A DNA stretch of 64,000 nt from Diphasiastrum complanatum (lineage: Eukaryota; Streptophyta; Lycopodiopsida; Lycopodiales; Lycopodiaceae): NCBI GenBank assembly GCA_029204225.1, contig CM055103.1, positions 57,916,529 to 57,980,528 of the forward strand, given 5' to 3'. The notes beneath the pieces are model-generated. The model saw only the letters and a program-made list of their open reading frames with translations, ran no database searches and was not told the DNA's origin. The position numbers and the translations under genes were made by a program. Of this stretch, positions 44,351 to 54,659 are shown one piece after another (within the stretch, counting starts at the first letter, position 1; every line of letters begins with the position of its first letter).

Positions 44351-46109
44351 TCACAATTTCCTCTTATTGATCTGGTATATCCTAGAGTCTAAGTTATGAT
44401 TCACCAATCACAACTTTCCAGATTCCCGGGCCCCTACCATATCATAAGAGTGCACACATTTTTTAGAAGACGTATGAGTTGTTCCCAAAAAGTCCTTTCC
44501 ATCAGGAAAGTTTCAGACTTTTTCAACTCACTTACGGTGCCTATATAAGGATTGTAGTCCAAAAACGCCCTTACTTTAGCCATGGCACAAAGTGTCATTC
44601 CAAAGTTAGGGTCCAATCTAGAATACGTCTAGAATTTACGCTTAAGTTCTAATCTAGAATAACTTAAGGTTCACCGGAACTTCATCACGTGAAGCTCTAT
44701 TTTTTGCTACCATCAATTATCCAACTCTCCAGAGTCTTCCGGGATAGTGTTCTATCTTTTCCAATCGGGAAAAGATAAGGCCAAAAGGTCTTGTGTATTC
44801 TATGCACATAAACCTTTAAATAAATCCAAACTTGACCCATAAGCAATACATTTCAACAACAATATTCATAAGTAAGATCATATTGTTGAATTCAACAACT
44901 AACTCAGACGTAGCGCCTGATGACATTCGGTAAAACACATTTTAAAGTTGCGTCCAAGAGCTTTCTCTTACGTTTGGTTGTCAGAAAGATGGATGCCTTT
45001 TATGGGCTACATCATTGTTAGTATATTAATATTTTGTCTTCGGTTAGCTGTATCGGATTTAGAAACTATAACCTAGCGAGAAATTGTCTCTATACAATTC
45101 TCATCAATATGCCTATGTATTAACGACTAGTTTATGCATGCAAATAACTTAGTCCAAGGAATACCCTGTAGATCCACAGGATTAAAAGTTTGTACAAAAG
45201 GTTTTATGATCACACAAAGATTCACTACATAGCATATCTCTACAGATATCACCTGATCTGTACACAATACTTTTTTAACCGAGAATCTTGTAACTTGGTT
45301 ATCCTCTAAGAGAGAATATTTCTCAAAGAGTGCTATTTCACAACCAAAATCTCAACCGGAGATTATCTCAAAAGAATATATTGTTAGTTTGAATTTCATT
45401 CCTTGTATCAACTCACGGATCCCAGTCCTCACTAAGATCAAGTTGATCAGCCACTTAGTGTTTCCTAATTTCCTTCTCTTACATCTTCAAACCAGATATC
45501 TACTATAATCCTTAAAGGATTTCTGTAATATCAAATTATCCTATCGTTTCTGATTCTAGAAATAGGTTTGTCATCTATTCATATAACAGATTCCTCCTGG
45601 AATCTATGATAGGTGTTTCTCCTTGATAACTTTCTTTTCTTCTTATTTCTCCCCCTTTTAACAGGAAATGACACGAGTTTTCAAGGGATGCATATCAGTC
45701 AAGATTTTCCTTGGGAGAAGTTTCAAAGAAGAGATCTGAGAAAAACTTGAAAATCAAGAAAGGTGTTGCATCATCGTAACCAAATACTGATAATGTCCCA
45801 ACACATTTTCGTGAATGACTTATCAAAAGATCTTCTTCGTTACCAACACTGAGAATTGACGCGTAAATTAGAAAAGGACTTTTTGAAGTTTCATGTAAGA
45901 AAAACATTTAGAAAATGATTGCAGTAACCATTCATTTGACATCGTCCAAGGGCAACAGTATAAATTACCTTCCAAGGAATCACAAGAAAACGGGTCAATC
46001 AATGTTTAAGAAAGTCATCTATATATCTTTTATAAAGAAATAGCTTGTCGGGTTTCCGGTTTTGGGGTCATGACCAATATCTCAAATTTCCGACAAAACA
46101 CCCGTTTTG
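44351..46109. other. AT-rich DNA between inverted LTR ends, no recognisable gene
   Basis: About 1.8 kb between the minus-strand gypsy end and a plus-strand LTR start. Short open frames only (44434-44616, 45695-45907). No gag or pol motif was recognised on either strand. Probably decayed retroelement DNA. Confidence 0.4.
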
Positions 46110-46245
46110 AATAAGGGGGGAAGAATGTCATGCCCACCATTGGTCTCGTGTAGCGAGTCTACGCTAGGGATCAGTAGACCAACCAACAACCCGTAAGTTA
46201 ATTGTGACTATAAGGGAATTGGGGCCCTTATGTGCATAAGGTCTT
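46110..46245 (+). mobile_element. Polypurine tract and LTR start, inverted copy of 43745-43877
   Basis: GAATAAGGGGGGAAGAA, then TGTCATGCCCACCATTGG and about 115 bp matching the LTR at 43861 read on the minus strand. After about 46245 the match ends and unrelated minus-strand gypsy sequence begins, so this LTR is truncated. Confidence 0.75.
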
Positions 46246-46249
46246 GTCT

Positions 46250-47450
46250 TCAGGGTTTTCGGGTCCTTTGGAATCCTAAAAAACACCATGTCTCATTCTT
46301 CAAACTCTCTTGGTGTACGATCCAGATCGGCGTAAGTGTTTCCCGGATCTGTTGCCGCTCTTACATTTTCTTTTGCTAACTCCAACGTCTGTTGCATATG
46401 AGTTAGAAATTCCATAGCACTAGGTGTCTTATGAGGCATACCTATAGTACTAGATTGGTTGGTCTAAATCCATAGTTTAGCTTGAAAGGACTCATGTTCG
46501 TAGATGCATTCTTTTTATTATTATAGGCAAACTCCAACAATGGTAGGTATCATTTCCATTGCGTTTGCTTTTCACTCACATACGCCCTAAGCATGTCTTC
46601 TCTCTCAATCTGTCCATCCGCTATTTAGGTAATCCACGAAGTTCGAATACATGCTGACAAACAAACCAGCTGTACCAGGCGCATCCAGCGATAGCTTGCT
46701 TTAACTGATCAAGGCTTGCTTGCTGCAGTTCAGTCCACTCACCAAATCTATTTTTTTGAGTCAAATCAGTCAAAGGTGTTGCAATATAGGAGTATTTCTT
46801 AACATATTTTCTATAAAATATTGCCAATCCAAGAAAAGAACGGAGTGTTGTCATATCGGCTGGCATAGGCCACGCAACAATCACAACTACTTTCTTAGGA
46901 TCTAGCCTAACTCCATTAGTAGACACTATATGACCAAGATACTCTATTTCGTTTTTAAACGATTCACTTTTTTAATATTGGCGAATAAAGTGTTCTCCCT
47001 CAAAATAGACAACATAGTTCTAAGGTGAGTCATATGCTTAACCTTACTTGAACTATAAGTCAAAATGTCATCAACAAAGTTTCACGACAAACTTGCACAT
47101 ATACGGTCTGAGCACATCATTCATCATCATCCTGAATGTAGTAGGGGCATTTGTCAACCCAAATGGCATCACAAAGTGATCGAACCGAGTTTTGAAGGTA
47201 GTCTTGTGTACATCCTCTTCACGAACTCTAACCTAATGGTATCCACTCTTTAGGTCTATTTTACTGAACACAGTGGCACCTGACAAGGCATCAAGCAGAT
47301 CATCTATATGTGGCATAGATATTGATGTTTAACCGTTATCTTGTTCAAACCTCGAAAATACACACGCATACGCGATGATCTTAATTTGTCTCCTTCTATG
47401 CTCAACTAGACTATCACACAAGGTTTAGCTCGTTGTAGTGTTCGCTAACG
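46250..47450 (-). pseudogene. Gypsy pol fragment with internal deletion (minus strand)
   Basis: From 47450 down: reverse-transcriptase palm blocks (near 47250 the minus strand has [11 protein letters not shown]-like sequence; at 47180 FKTRFDHFVMPFGLT-like), then 46926-46680 STNGVRLDPKKVV, LRSFLGLAIFYRKYVKKYS. Near 46670 it jumps into integrase sequence (VCQHVFELRGLPK), skipping RNase H. Integrase and leader-type sequence continues to about 46250. Related to the minus-strand element at 60735-64000. Confidence 0.78.
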
Positions 47451-48044
47451 TCAAGCCAAGAATTTAAAGTTTGTCAGTCTTATCAAGAATTCACGAGTTG
47501 CTATCTGTATCAGTTAACTCGTGTAGATAAGCAAGTTGACACCACTGTGTTTATGAACTGCAAATACTTACGAATGGGAGAAACAAAAGCGCCAACCACA
47601 GAGCCATTGTGAACAGCGACAGCACAAGACGATCCTACGTAACGTTCTATTATCCACCAAAGGATCAAAAGATCATCCCCGCTCCACAGGTGGATGCAAA
47701 GGTATGTCCTTTGTACAGGGAACTATCCTTGACGATAGATAGTTTCCTCTTTCGAAATCCCAACTTAGCTTCCTGGCTTGTTGATAGTGTTCTCTCTACT
47801 TCCAAGCCGTACCACTAACGTTTTTAGGAATACGAGTCCCTCTTGTTAGGTTTACAATCCTCCCCTACAGTTGGAGGCATTGTTTAAGTCGTTCTAGGGG
47901 ATACTTGTGCTTGGTGATAGTTGCTAAGAGATTTTTATGGCATGTTCATTCCTCTTCTATGCGACTACGATGACATGGCTATTACTCTGCTTTGTATCCT
48001 CAAGCTTCATGTCCCCTTCCATGATCATCGCCTACTCTTTTCTA
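47451..48044. other. Intron sequence, nothing recognised
   Basis: Contains a 69-residue open frame at 47609-47818 without a recognised family. It lies in intron 3 of the reductase gene. Confidence 0.4.
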
Positions 48045-48690
48045 GATTAGTGTAATGTCAACCTATGTCTTTGTAAGTTGTACTAGAACAAAGAATATCC
48101 GCTTGAGCATTAAGGCATCGCATCCTACTTTTCTGCTTACCATCAATTGAGACATGAGGTTAAGTTTGAGGTTGATTCGCACATGGATCAAGATTAAGAG
48201 AAAACCTCATTCCATTCTCCTTGTCAGATGAAAATCTTATCGTGAGTCTCTAGTACGAAGACTTCCCAATAGCACTAAGCTTATGTTTCCCATACACAAA
48301 GCACCAACCAAATATATATTCAGATGGCCAACTTACCATGGGAATCAAGGAAGTATTGCCCCTTCTAGGACATGGCTTTAGACTTGTTATCTCTTTTTTA
48401 GATTAGTGTAATGTCACCCTATGTCTTTGTAAATTGTGCTAGAACAAAGAATATTTGCTTGAGCATTAAGGCATAACATTCTACTTTCCTGCTTGCCAAC
48501 AATTGAGACATGAGGTTGAGTTTGGGGTTGATTTGCACATGGATCAAGAACAAGAGCAAATCTCATTCCATTCTCCTTGTCAGAGATACAAAGCAGATCT
48601 TAAAGATCTCTTACAGAGTCTCCAATACCAAGACTCCCCATTGGCACTAAGCATATTGTTTCCTCTACACAACACACAAGCCAATATTTG
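48045..48690. repeat. Direct duplication, ~270-290-bp units with 356-bp period
   Basis: Unit 1 (48045-48315) and unit 2 (48401-48690) share long stretches, including GATTAGTGTAATGTCA, CTAGAACAAAGAATAT, TTGAGCATTAAGGCAT, CAATTGAGACATGAGGTT and TCATTCCATTCTCCTTGTCA. They differ at many positions and by small indels. The duplication lies 365 bp upstream of exon 4. Confidence 0.88.
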
Positions 48691-49054
48691 ATTATATTGA
48701 AGCAAAGGACGATTATTGGGTAGTTCTTTCCACACGTTTGATGTTTTATACTTGTACATTGTGATTTTATCATGATCCTTTGGGTTAGAAGATGCCAAGT
48801 TTGTGCTCTCACTAGTTATCTACATGCTTGAACTTTCTATTTCCCATAAATACTTCTTATTATCCTCTTTTATTGTCCCTCCATACTCCCTCTCCTCATC
48901 AACTAGATATCATGGATGGATATTGTTTGATGTCTAACATATATTTGCTGCAAGATGTTTTGTCTTACATGTTGTCTCAATCATATTGCTTGTATTGCTT
49001 GTTTCTTCTTAGTATTGGCTTTTTGAATCTCGTTAAGTTTTCCTTCATATGTAG

Positions 49055-49108
49055 GTTGTTTTTGCATATGGAGCTGAAAGTGACAGGGAGCTTGGAATCA
49101 AAGGAGAG
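49055..49108 (+). CDS. MFDR: Mitochondrial ferredoxin-NADP+ reductase, exon 4 (54 nt)
   Basis: 18 codons, VVFAYGAESDRELGIKGE, bounded by acceptor CATATGTAG| and donor GAG|GTATTT. It corresponds to the conserved AYGAESD..LGIPGE block; Lys replaces the usual Pro in the GIPGE motif. It joins exon 3 (LYHV|VVFAYG) and exon 5 ([12 protein letters not shown]) exactly in register and phase 0. A very short exon between an 18.8-kb and a 10.7-kb intron. Confidence 0.94.
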
Positions 49109-50280
49109 GTATTTTTCCGGGCCTTCCCTTCTTGTTGGCCTTTAGATACAAGAGCCACGTTCAAGTTTTTTTGAGACTTTCTAACTAATATGATTTTTCA
49201 AATGTGGAGCTGTTTGTTTTCTAAGTGTGCATTAGGCACTTAACTTGACAGTATTAGTAAACCTGGGGAGTTTGTGGTCGAGTTGTAAATTCTGGTGATC
49301 ATGTTGTGACTTGATAATGATTGAAATTTAGCACATTTCTAGATATTTAAGTATTTCATGTTGCAGAGAAGGTTCCTGCACTTGTTGACTGGTGATTAGT
49401 TGGCTGTAGAAAGATTATTAGCTTAAAAAAATGTACAAGCATTGGCTGGGTTTCAGTTTGTAGGATATTCTGAAGGTACAAGTATTCTGTATGATGTAGG
49501 GAAGTGAAGCTGCTTATATTACTTTTGTAGTGATTTAGGAAGTGGTTGACCTGTTGTGACTTGTGAGACATGGCCGATTTTTCTATTTTTGTCGATTCTT
49601 CAAGAATCATAGATTTTCACAGTAAGATTCTTCTCCTCCAAGCAATTAGAGAAGGTGGGCTTATTCTTGTAATAGTTAGAGAGTGCAGGTTTTTGAAGCT
49701 CTTAAAGAATGCTTCCCCTTGAAGCAACAAGGAGTGCCAATTTTTCCTTACAGCCTTGAGGATCACAAGCGGCTTGTCCTCAAGCTACTAGGGGAAATGG
49801 TACATCTTTGAAGTGATGAGACAGTGTAGCCTTTTAAGTTACTGAAGCCCCTTATTCAGGATTGTTTAGCTTCCCTTGGGAGATTGAGTTGGCCATATGA
49901 TTGGAGATCCTTTGTTCCTAAATGTCTCTTCAAATTGAAGGCTAAACTACTTTATATGATATTGAATAAGCTTTTACATGTAAGCAGGGCCAAAATTTTC
50001 TGCAATAGAGATGGAGTGGAATGCCATGAACTTCTTCATCTTGTATATCCACATGCGCTTGGGTGGAATTGGACTCGGACCTCGAGGTGAGAAAAGGACA
50101 GGCGGGCCCCAAATGGTGTCTTCGCATAACATCTGATCATGTAATCTTTAAAAGTAGGTTTAGTTTTATTTTATGATCTTAGAATGTGATTTTATTTTGT
50201 AGTCATTTTATGTGAAGATTGTATAATTTGCATGTGTAACTCCCAGAGGTAGATAAATAAAGCAAAACTTTTTTGCGTTG
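49109..50280 (+). other. Intron 4, 5' part
   Basis: Non-coding sequence after the exon 4 donor. Short open frames at 49356-49610 and 49884-50090 match nothing. No mobile-element domain is recognised until the low-complexity block begins. Confidence 0.5.
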
Positions 50281-50297
50281 CAGAACGCTGCCCCCTC

Positions 50298-50309
50298 GGA
50301 ACGCGTTCC
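50298..50309. repeat. 12-bp perfect palindrome GGAACGCGTTCC
   Basis: A self-complementary GGAACGCGTTCC lies just upstream of an AT/TG-rich satellite block. Confidence 0.8.
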
Positions 50310-50389
50310 ACCATTATAGATATATATACATATATATATATACATATATTAGCATAGTGTGCCCGCCGATGGTGGGCGGTCAATGGTGT

Positions 50390-50547
50390 TATGTGTATGT
50401 GTGGATGTTAAAGTATATGTGTATGTTTATGTATATGTGTATGTATATATGTATGTATATGTGTATGTGTATGTGTGTGAATGTGTGCATGCATATGTGT
50501 GTATTTATAAGTATAGGTGTATTTATGTGTATATGTGCATGTGTGTA

Positions 50548-50587
<40 letters not shown>

Positions 50588-51520
50588 CGCGTGTATGTGT
50601 ATGTGTATGTGTATGTGCATATATCTGGCATGTGTATGTGCATATGTGTGCATGTGTATGTGCATGTGTTTGTATTTGTATGTGTGTATGCGTATGTGTG
50701 TATGTATATGTGTGTATGTGTAAGTATAGGTTTGTGTATGTGTATGTTTATGTATTTGTATGTGCATGTCTAAGTGTATATGTATGTGTATGTCAACACG
50801 TGTATGTGTATGTGAATCCGTGTGTATATGTCTGTATGTGTGTGCATGTGTGTGAGATTGTATGTGTATGTGGGTACGTATATGTGTATATGTATGCGTA
50901 TGTCTGTCTATGTGTGTACGTTTATGTGTATATGTATGCGTATGTCTGTCTATGTGTGTGCGCGCATGTATGTGTATGTGAGTATACGTGTATGTATACG
51001 TATGTGCATGTGCATGCATATGTATGTGCATGTGTATATGTATGTGTTTGTGTATGCGTGTATACGTATGTGCATGTGCATGTGCATGTGCATGTGTATG
51101 TGTATTGTATATTTGTGTATGTGTATGTGCATATGTATGTGCATGTGCATGTATGTATGTGTTTGTGTATGCGTGTATACGTATGTGCATGTGCATGTGC
51201 ATGTGTATTGTATATTTGCGTATGTGCATGTGCATGTGCATGTGCATGTGCATGTGCATGTATGTGTTTGTGTATGTGTGTATACGTATGTGCATGTGTA
51301 TTGTATATTTGCGTATGTGTATGTATGTATATATATGTGATATATATGTATTCGCATGTATATGTGTATGTGTGTGTATGCGTATATTCGCATGTATATG
51401 TGTATGTGTGTGCATGTGTATATGTGTGCATGTGTATATGTCTATGTATATGTGTGCATGTGTATATCCATGTGTGTGTGTGTGTGTGTGCCTGTGTATG
51501 TGTATGTGTATGTGTAGTTA
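50390..51520. repeat. ~1.1-kb (TATGTG)n-type satellite, alternating pyrimidine-purine
   Basis: A degenerate array of TG, TA, CA and CG dinucleotides (units TATGTG, CATGTG, TGTATA). Almost every step alternates pyrimidine and purine. Local higher-order runs of GTGCATGTGCATGTGCAT lie near 51060-51090 and 51230-51260. Long open frames across it on both strands are low-complexity artefacts. Confidence 0.95.
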
Positions 51521-51665
51521 AAAAATAGGCTTGTATGCGTGTGATATGTATTGTATGTATGGACAATCAAAGAGTAAGGTCCAGGTGTGACATAGGGAGA
51601 GTAGAGTGGTTTAACAACACCCTTACACTCTCGCTCTAAAATATCTTTATATATATAGATCATAG

Positions 51666-51713
51666 GTACCGCGGATCCATACTGGTACCGCGACACCAGT
51701 ATGGTGCCGTGGT

Positions 51714-51715
<2 letters not shown>
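51666..51715. repeat. Compound inverted repeat next to an (AT)n tract
   Basis: Inner arms CCATACTGGT (51677-51686) and ACCAGTATGG (51695-51704) are perfect. Outer arms GTACCGCGG (51666-51674) and CCGTGGTAC (51707-51715) have one mismatch. The structure could form a long hairpin or cruciform. Confidence 0.8.

Positions 51716-51720
<5 letters not shown>

Positions 51721-51762
<42 letters not shown>
51721..51762. repeat. (AT)n microsatellite, ~42 bp
   Basis: Pure TA dinucleotide run followed by degenerate AT sequence. Confidence 0.95.
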
Positions 51763-51765
<3 letters not shown>

Positions 51766-51826
51766 TTATATATACATATATTTATTATTTAATATCTAAT
51801 TTTTTTAAACTATTTCTCCCCCCTCA

Positions 51827-51828
<2 letters not shown>

Positions 51829-51880
<52 letters not shown>
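51829..51880. repeat. (CT)n microsatellite, ~52 bp
   Basis: Pure CT run preceding pyrimidine-rich sequence and then the BED zinc-finger fragment. Confidence 0.95.
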
Positions 51881-51883
<3 letters not shown>

Positions 51884-52138
51884 TTGTCCTTCCTTCCTTT
51901 GCTGTTGTTCGCGCCCTGCCTTCGCTGCTGTCCACGCCCTGTGACTGATTTTTATCGGTTGCCTTCCGCCCCTGCTTCCCCCCTGCTACTGCCTTTCTTC
52001 AATGCCTGCCCACTTTCCATTTCCACAAGATCACAACCCGTTTTCAACATTCATTTCCTATGTCATTGCTGATTTTTTTCCAGCTTTTTGCCTCCTATCA
52101 CATTCACAATAGTTTCTGATTGTTTTTGCTAGTATCCT

Positions 52139-52312
52139 CCATCACAGTGGTGCAATCCGACCTTGCCAATCTGTGGGGGGAGGATGTTGCCAGGAGGGTT
52201 GCCGACAAGTCCAACAAGACCGGTGCAAAGGTCGTGTGTTGCCGGTATTGCCTGGTCGAGTTCACTGCGATCCTCACTCGCCTTAAAGGCAAGAGTCGAT
52301 GGAAGGCACAAT
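52139..52312 (+). pseudogene. BED-type zinc-finger fragment, probably from a hAT transposase
   Basis: The frame encodes DLANLWGEDVARRVADKSNK, TGAKVVCCRYCLVEFTAILT, RLKGKSRW. The CxxC followed by a Phe and TRLK spacing resembles the BED finger at the N-terminus of plant hAT transposases (C..C...F..G.TRLK.HL). The second metal ligand pair (His/Cys) is not present, as the frame ends soon after. Sequence continuing to 52590 is acidic and repetitive (DEAR, DDAW, DEPK, DGAH). Confidence 0.5.
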
Positions 52313-52319
52313 GATATAG

Positions 52320-53048
52320 GAGCGGATCCCACATCACAATGTTTTGGAGGTGACTTCGATAGTACACCAGATGAGACACCATCCACAGAGGATGTGGAGA
52401 CTTACGGTATCGGTTGGGATGGCATGCAAGGTCTACATGGTGCACAGGATGAGGCACGAGATGATGCATGGGATGAGCCAAAGGATGGTGCACATGATGA
52501 GGCAAAGTGTGGTGCACGGGGTAGTATTGGTCATCTAGACGCCCAAATGAAAAAAAAGGGTTTAGGGTGCAAAAAAAGGGGGACAATATAGGGGGCAAGG
52601 GACAGGTAGAACGTCACATGGGCATTGTGGCAGAGCAGACCATGGGGCCAATGGGAGAGCAGCACGTGGGGGAGCAACAAATGGGGCCAGGTACAGTGGC
52701 ACATGGAGGGATCATCAGCAACTGCACATGGGCAAACAGGCTGTGGGGATAAATAGGCACTCACTATGCCATTGTGAGAGGCATTGTGGGAGGCATTTTT
52801 AGAGGCTGAGAGAGAGCCAATGAGAGGCTGTTTGAGAACCAGGGTGCTGTGAGAGAAAGTCGATCGAGATGGCGGAGCGCATACCACTGAAGCCCGAGGG
52901 TGAAGTGAGGAGGAAGCTCGAAGAAGATGTTTGAAGGCACAACGAAAGGCATCGGAAGCAAGAGGCAGACATTGCAGAGATGTTGCGACAGGCTCGGCAG
53001 AGACACTCGGAGCCAGAGCCCCCTGCCCCCGCTGTCGAGGTGGATTTG
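52320..53048 (+). other. Low-complexity purine-rich stretch, no recognised gene
   Basis: Contains imperfect repeats of words such as GATGAGGCA and GGTGCAC (52440-52520) and an open frame to 52591 rich in Asp, Glu, Ala and His. It may be the tail of the BED-finger element. No other domain was seen. Confidence 0.4.
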
Positions 53049-53260
53049 TGTTACGAGCACATGACCAGTGCCGAACCCTAGAGAACACAGGAGGTCAGAT
53101 ACCACAGTCAGGGTCGTGTCCAGCAGGGCAAGACAGTGTGAGTAGTGTGCCCCAGCACGGTCCATAGTCATGGCGGGCCTAACACAGTCTAGGGACCTTG
53201 TCAGTAGGATAGGGCCCCCAATTGGGTCCCGACGTGCAGTCGGCCACGTTAGTGCCACGT
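53049..53260 (+). mobile_element. Truncated LTR of the 32377-38689 gypsy family
   Basis: Starts TGTTACGAGCAC and matches the first ~225 bp of the 358-bp LTR with scattered substitutions and a ~13-bp deletion near 53122. It stops exactly inside the second arm of the LTR inverted repeat (GTGCCACGT|TTAACACC) and is fused directly to pol sequence. Confidence 0.92.
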
Positions 53261-53263
53261 TTA

Positions 53264-53998
53264 ACACCTGTTTCCAAACCTCCGTATCGGGTCAGTCGAA
53301 CAGAGGATGAAGAGATAACTAGGCAGTTAACAGATTATCTTGGGAAAGGCCAAATTCAAACCAGTAGTTCACCATGGGCCTCACCAGTCCTTTTGGTGAA
53401 AAAGAAAGAGGGGTCTATGCGCCTTTGCGTAGATTACAGAGCCCTCAATAAAGTCACAATTAAGAATAAGTACCCTATGCCTCGGGCAGACGAGTTGTTT
53501 GATCAACTTGACGGGGCTAAATTTTTCAGTAAAATAGACCTCAGATCGGGATATCATCAAGTCCGTATAAAGTCGGAAGATGTCCCGAAAATAGCTTTTA
53601 GGACTTGTCATGGTCATTATGAGTTTAAGGTGATGCCATTTGGGCTCACAAATGCTCCGACTACCTTTATGACCTTGATGAACAGTGTCCTCAGACCATA
53701 CTTGGGTAAATTTGTAGTCGTATTTTTGGATGACATCCTCGTCTATAGCAAAACGAGGAAGGAGCATCTAAAACACCTTAAGGTGTTTCGACTGCTTAGA
53801 AAGCATAAGCTTTATGCTAAAGAATCCAAGTGTGAATTCTTCGTTGAAGAAGTAGCTTATTTGGGTCACATTATCTCGGCAGATGGGATTAAGATGGACC
53901 CGAATAAGGTTAAAGCCATACTCAGTTTACCTCAGAATATTTTGGAACTTCAGATCTTTCTTGGTTTGGCGGGATATTATAGACGATTTGTTAATTGA
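53264..53998 (+). pseudogene. Gypsy reverse-transcriptase fragment fused to an LTR
   Basis: From [20 protein letters not shown] through LRLCVD-type, [19 protein letters not shown] and FLDDILVYS to [13 protein letters not shown], then a stop at 53998. Nearly identical to 35417-36150 of the intact element apart from several substitutions, one codon deletion near 53780 and another small deletion near 53927. Leader, gag and protease (about 2.8 kb of the intact copy) and everything after the reverse transcriptase are missing. Confidence 0.93.
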
Positions 53999-54219
53999 AA
54001 ATACGATCACATGCACATACAATCTGAGATAAAATTGAAAATAGAGCATCACATTTACAAATCGACACATACACAATGTGCAGCAAATAAAGTACGTCCA
54101 ACACTGGATAGAATGTGAAAAATGGTCTGAATACAATGTTCGACCATTTGGCCGCCAAACATGGAACATGATATCAAACTTCTAAAAATAAAATAACAGA
54201 GCCACAATCAATGCTTTGG
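53999..54219. other. Junction DNA, nothing recognised
   Basis: AT-rich short stretch between the gypsy fragment and the basic-ORF region. Confidence 0.4.
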
Positions 54220-54600
54220 CTCTAACTCAGACGAATGCTCCGGAGACAACTCAGGGCCCCGAGCTGACTCTCGCAGCCGATATCTATGCCTGTCTGGAAC
54301 TGGCATGGGCTATGTATCCGACGAGGAGGACTCGTCATCCACATCCTCCCAATCTACCTCCGCATCAGCCCCCAAGCAAGCCAAACCAACTAGACTTGCT
54401 CCAGCTGGCTGTGATAGTGCACCTCTAGCTGTACTTGTAGCCCTGCGAGGTCGTCCTCTCTTCCCTGGCTGTTTTTGTGCTCTGCCTTTCTTGTTCGGTG
54501 CACCCTTGGGCCTTCCTGGTCTCTTGCGGACGAGGGGAGCTGTCAATGCCTCATCACCCCCATGCAAATCACCTGGCTGGCTAGGCTGGGCCCAAGCTGA
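54220..54600 (-). other. Basic, AT-hook-like coding fragment
   Basis: The minus strand, 54567-54310, encodes RKRPGRPKGAPNKKGRAQKQ, then GKRGRPRRATSTARG, i.e. two GRP-centred AT-hook-like motifs, followed by an acidic end (DWEDVDDESSSSD). The layout recalls the basic/acidic tail of the hAT remnant at 41750-41930 (CRPRGRPRGTGRG). No larger domain is present. It could be a transposase tail or an unrelated DNA-binding fragment. Confidence 0.4.
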
Positions 54601-54659
54601 GGTATGAATGATTAGATAGGGTGGTGCGGTGAACCAAGAAGGATGAAATGGAGGGGAGG

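Larger units (their letters stand above)
30206..49054 (+). other. Intron 3 of the reductase gene (18.8 kb)
   Basis: Begins GTATGC and ends TTCATATGTAG. Flanking exons join in frame as LRKLYHV|VVFAYGAESD, which matches the family with no missing residue. Non-mobile intron sequence is recognisable only near the two ends (about 30206-30840 and 47450-49054). The rest is nested or abutting mobile DNA described in separate entries. Confidence 0.88.

Noticed and set aside
50390-51520. CRISPR array or centromeric satellite
   Set aside because: No spacer-repeat structure, and the unit is a degenerate hexamer rather than a ~150-180-bp satellite.
50273-51566. Overlapping open frames of up to 389 residues rich in Cys/Val/Tyr or His/Thr
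   Set aside because: They are translations of the TATGTG satellite in all six frames and carry no complex sequence.
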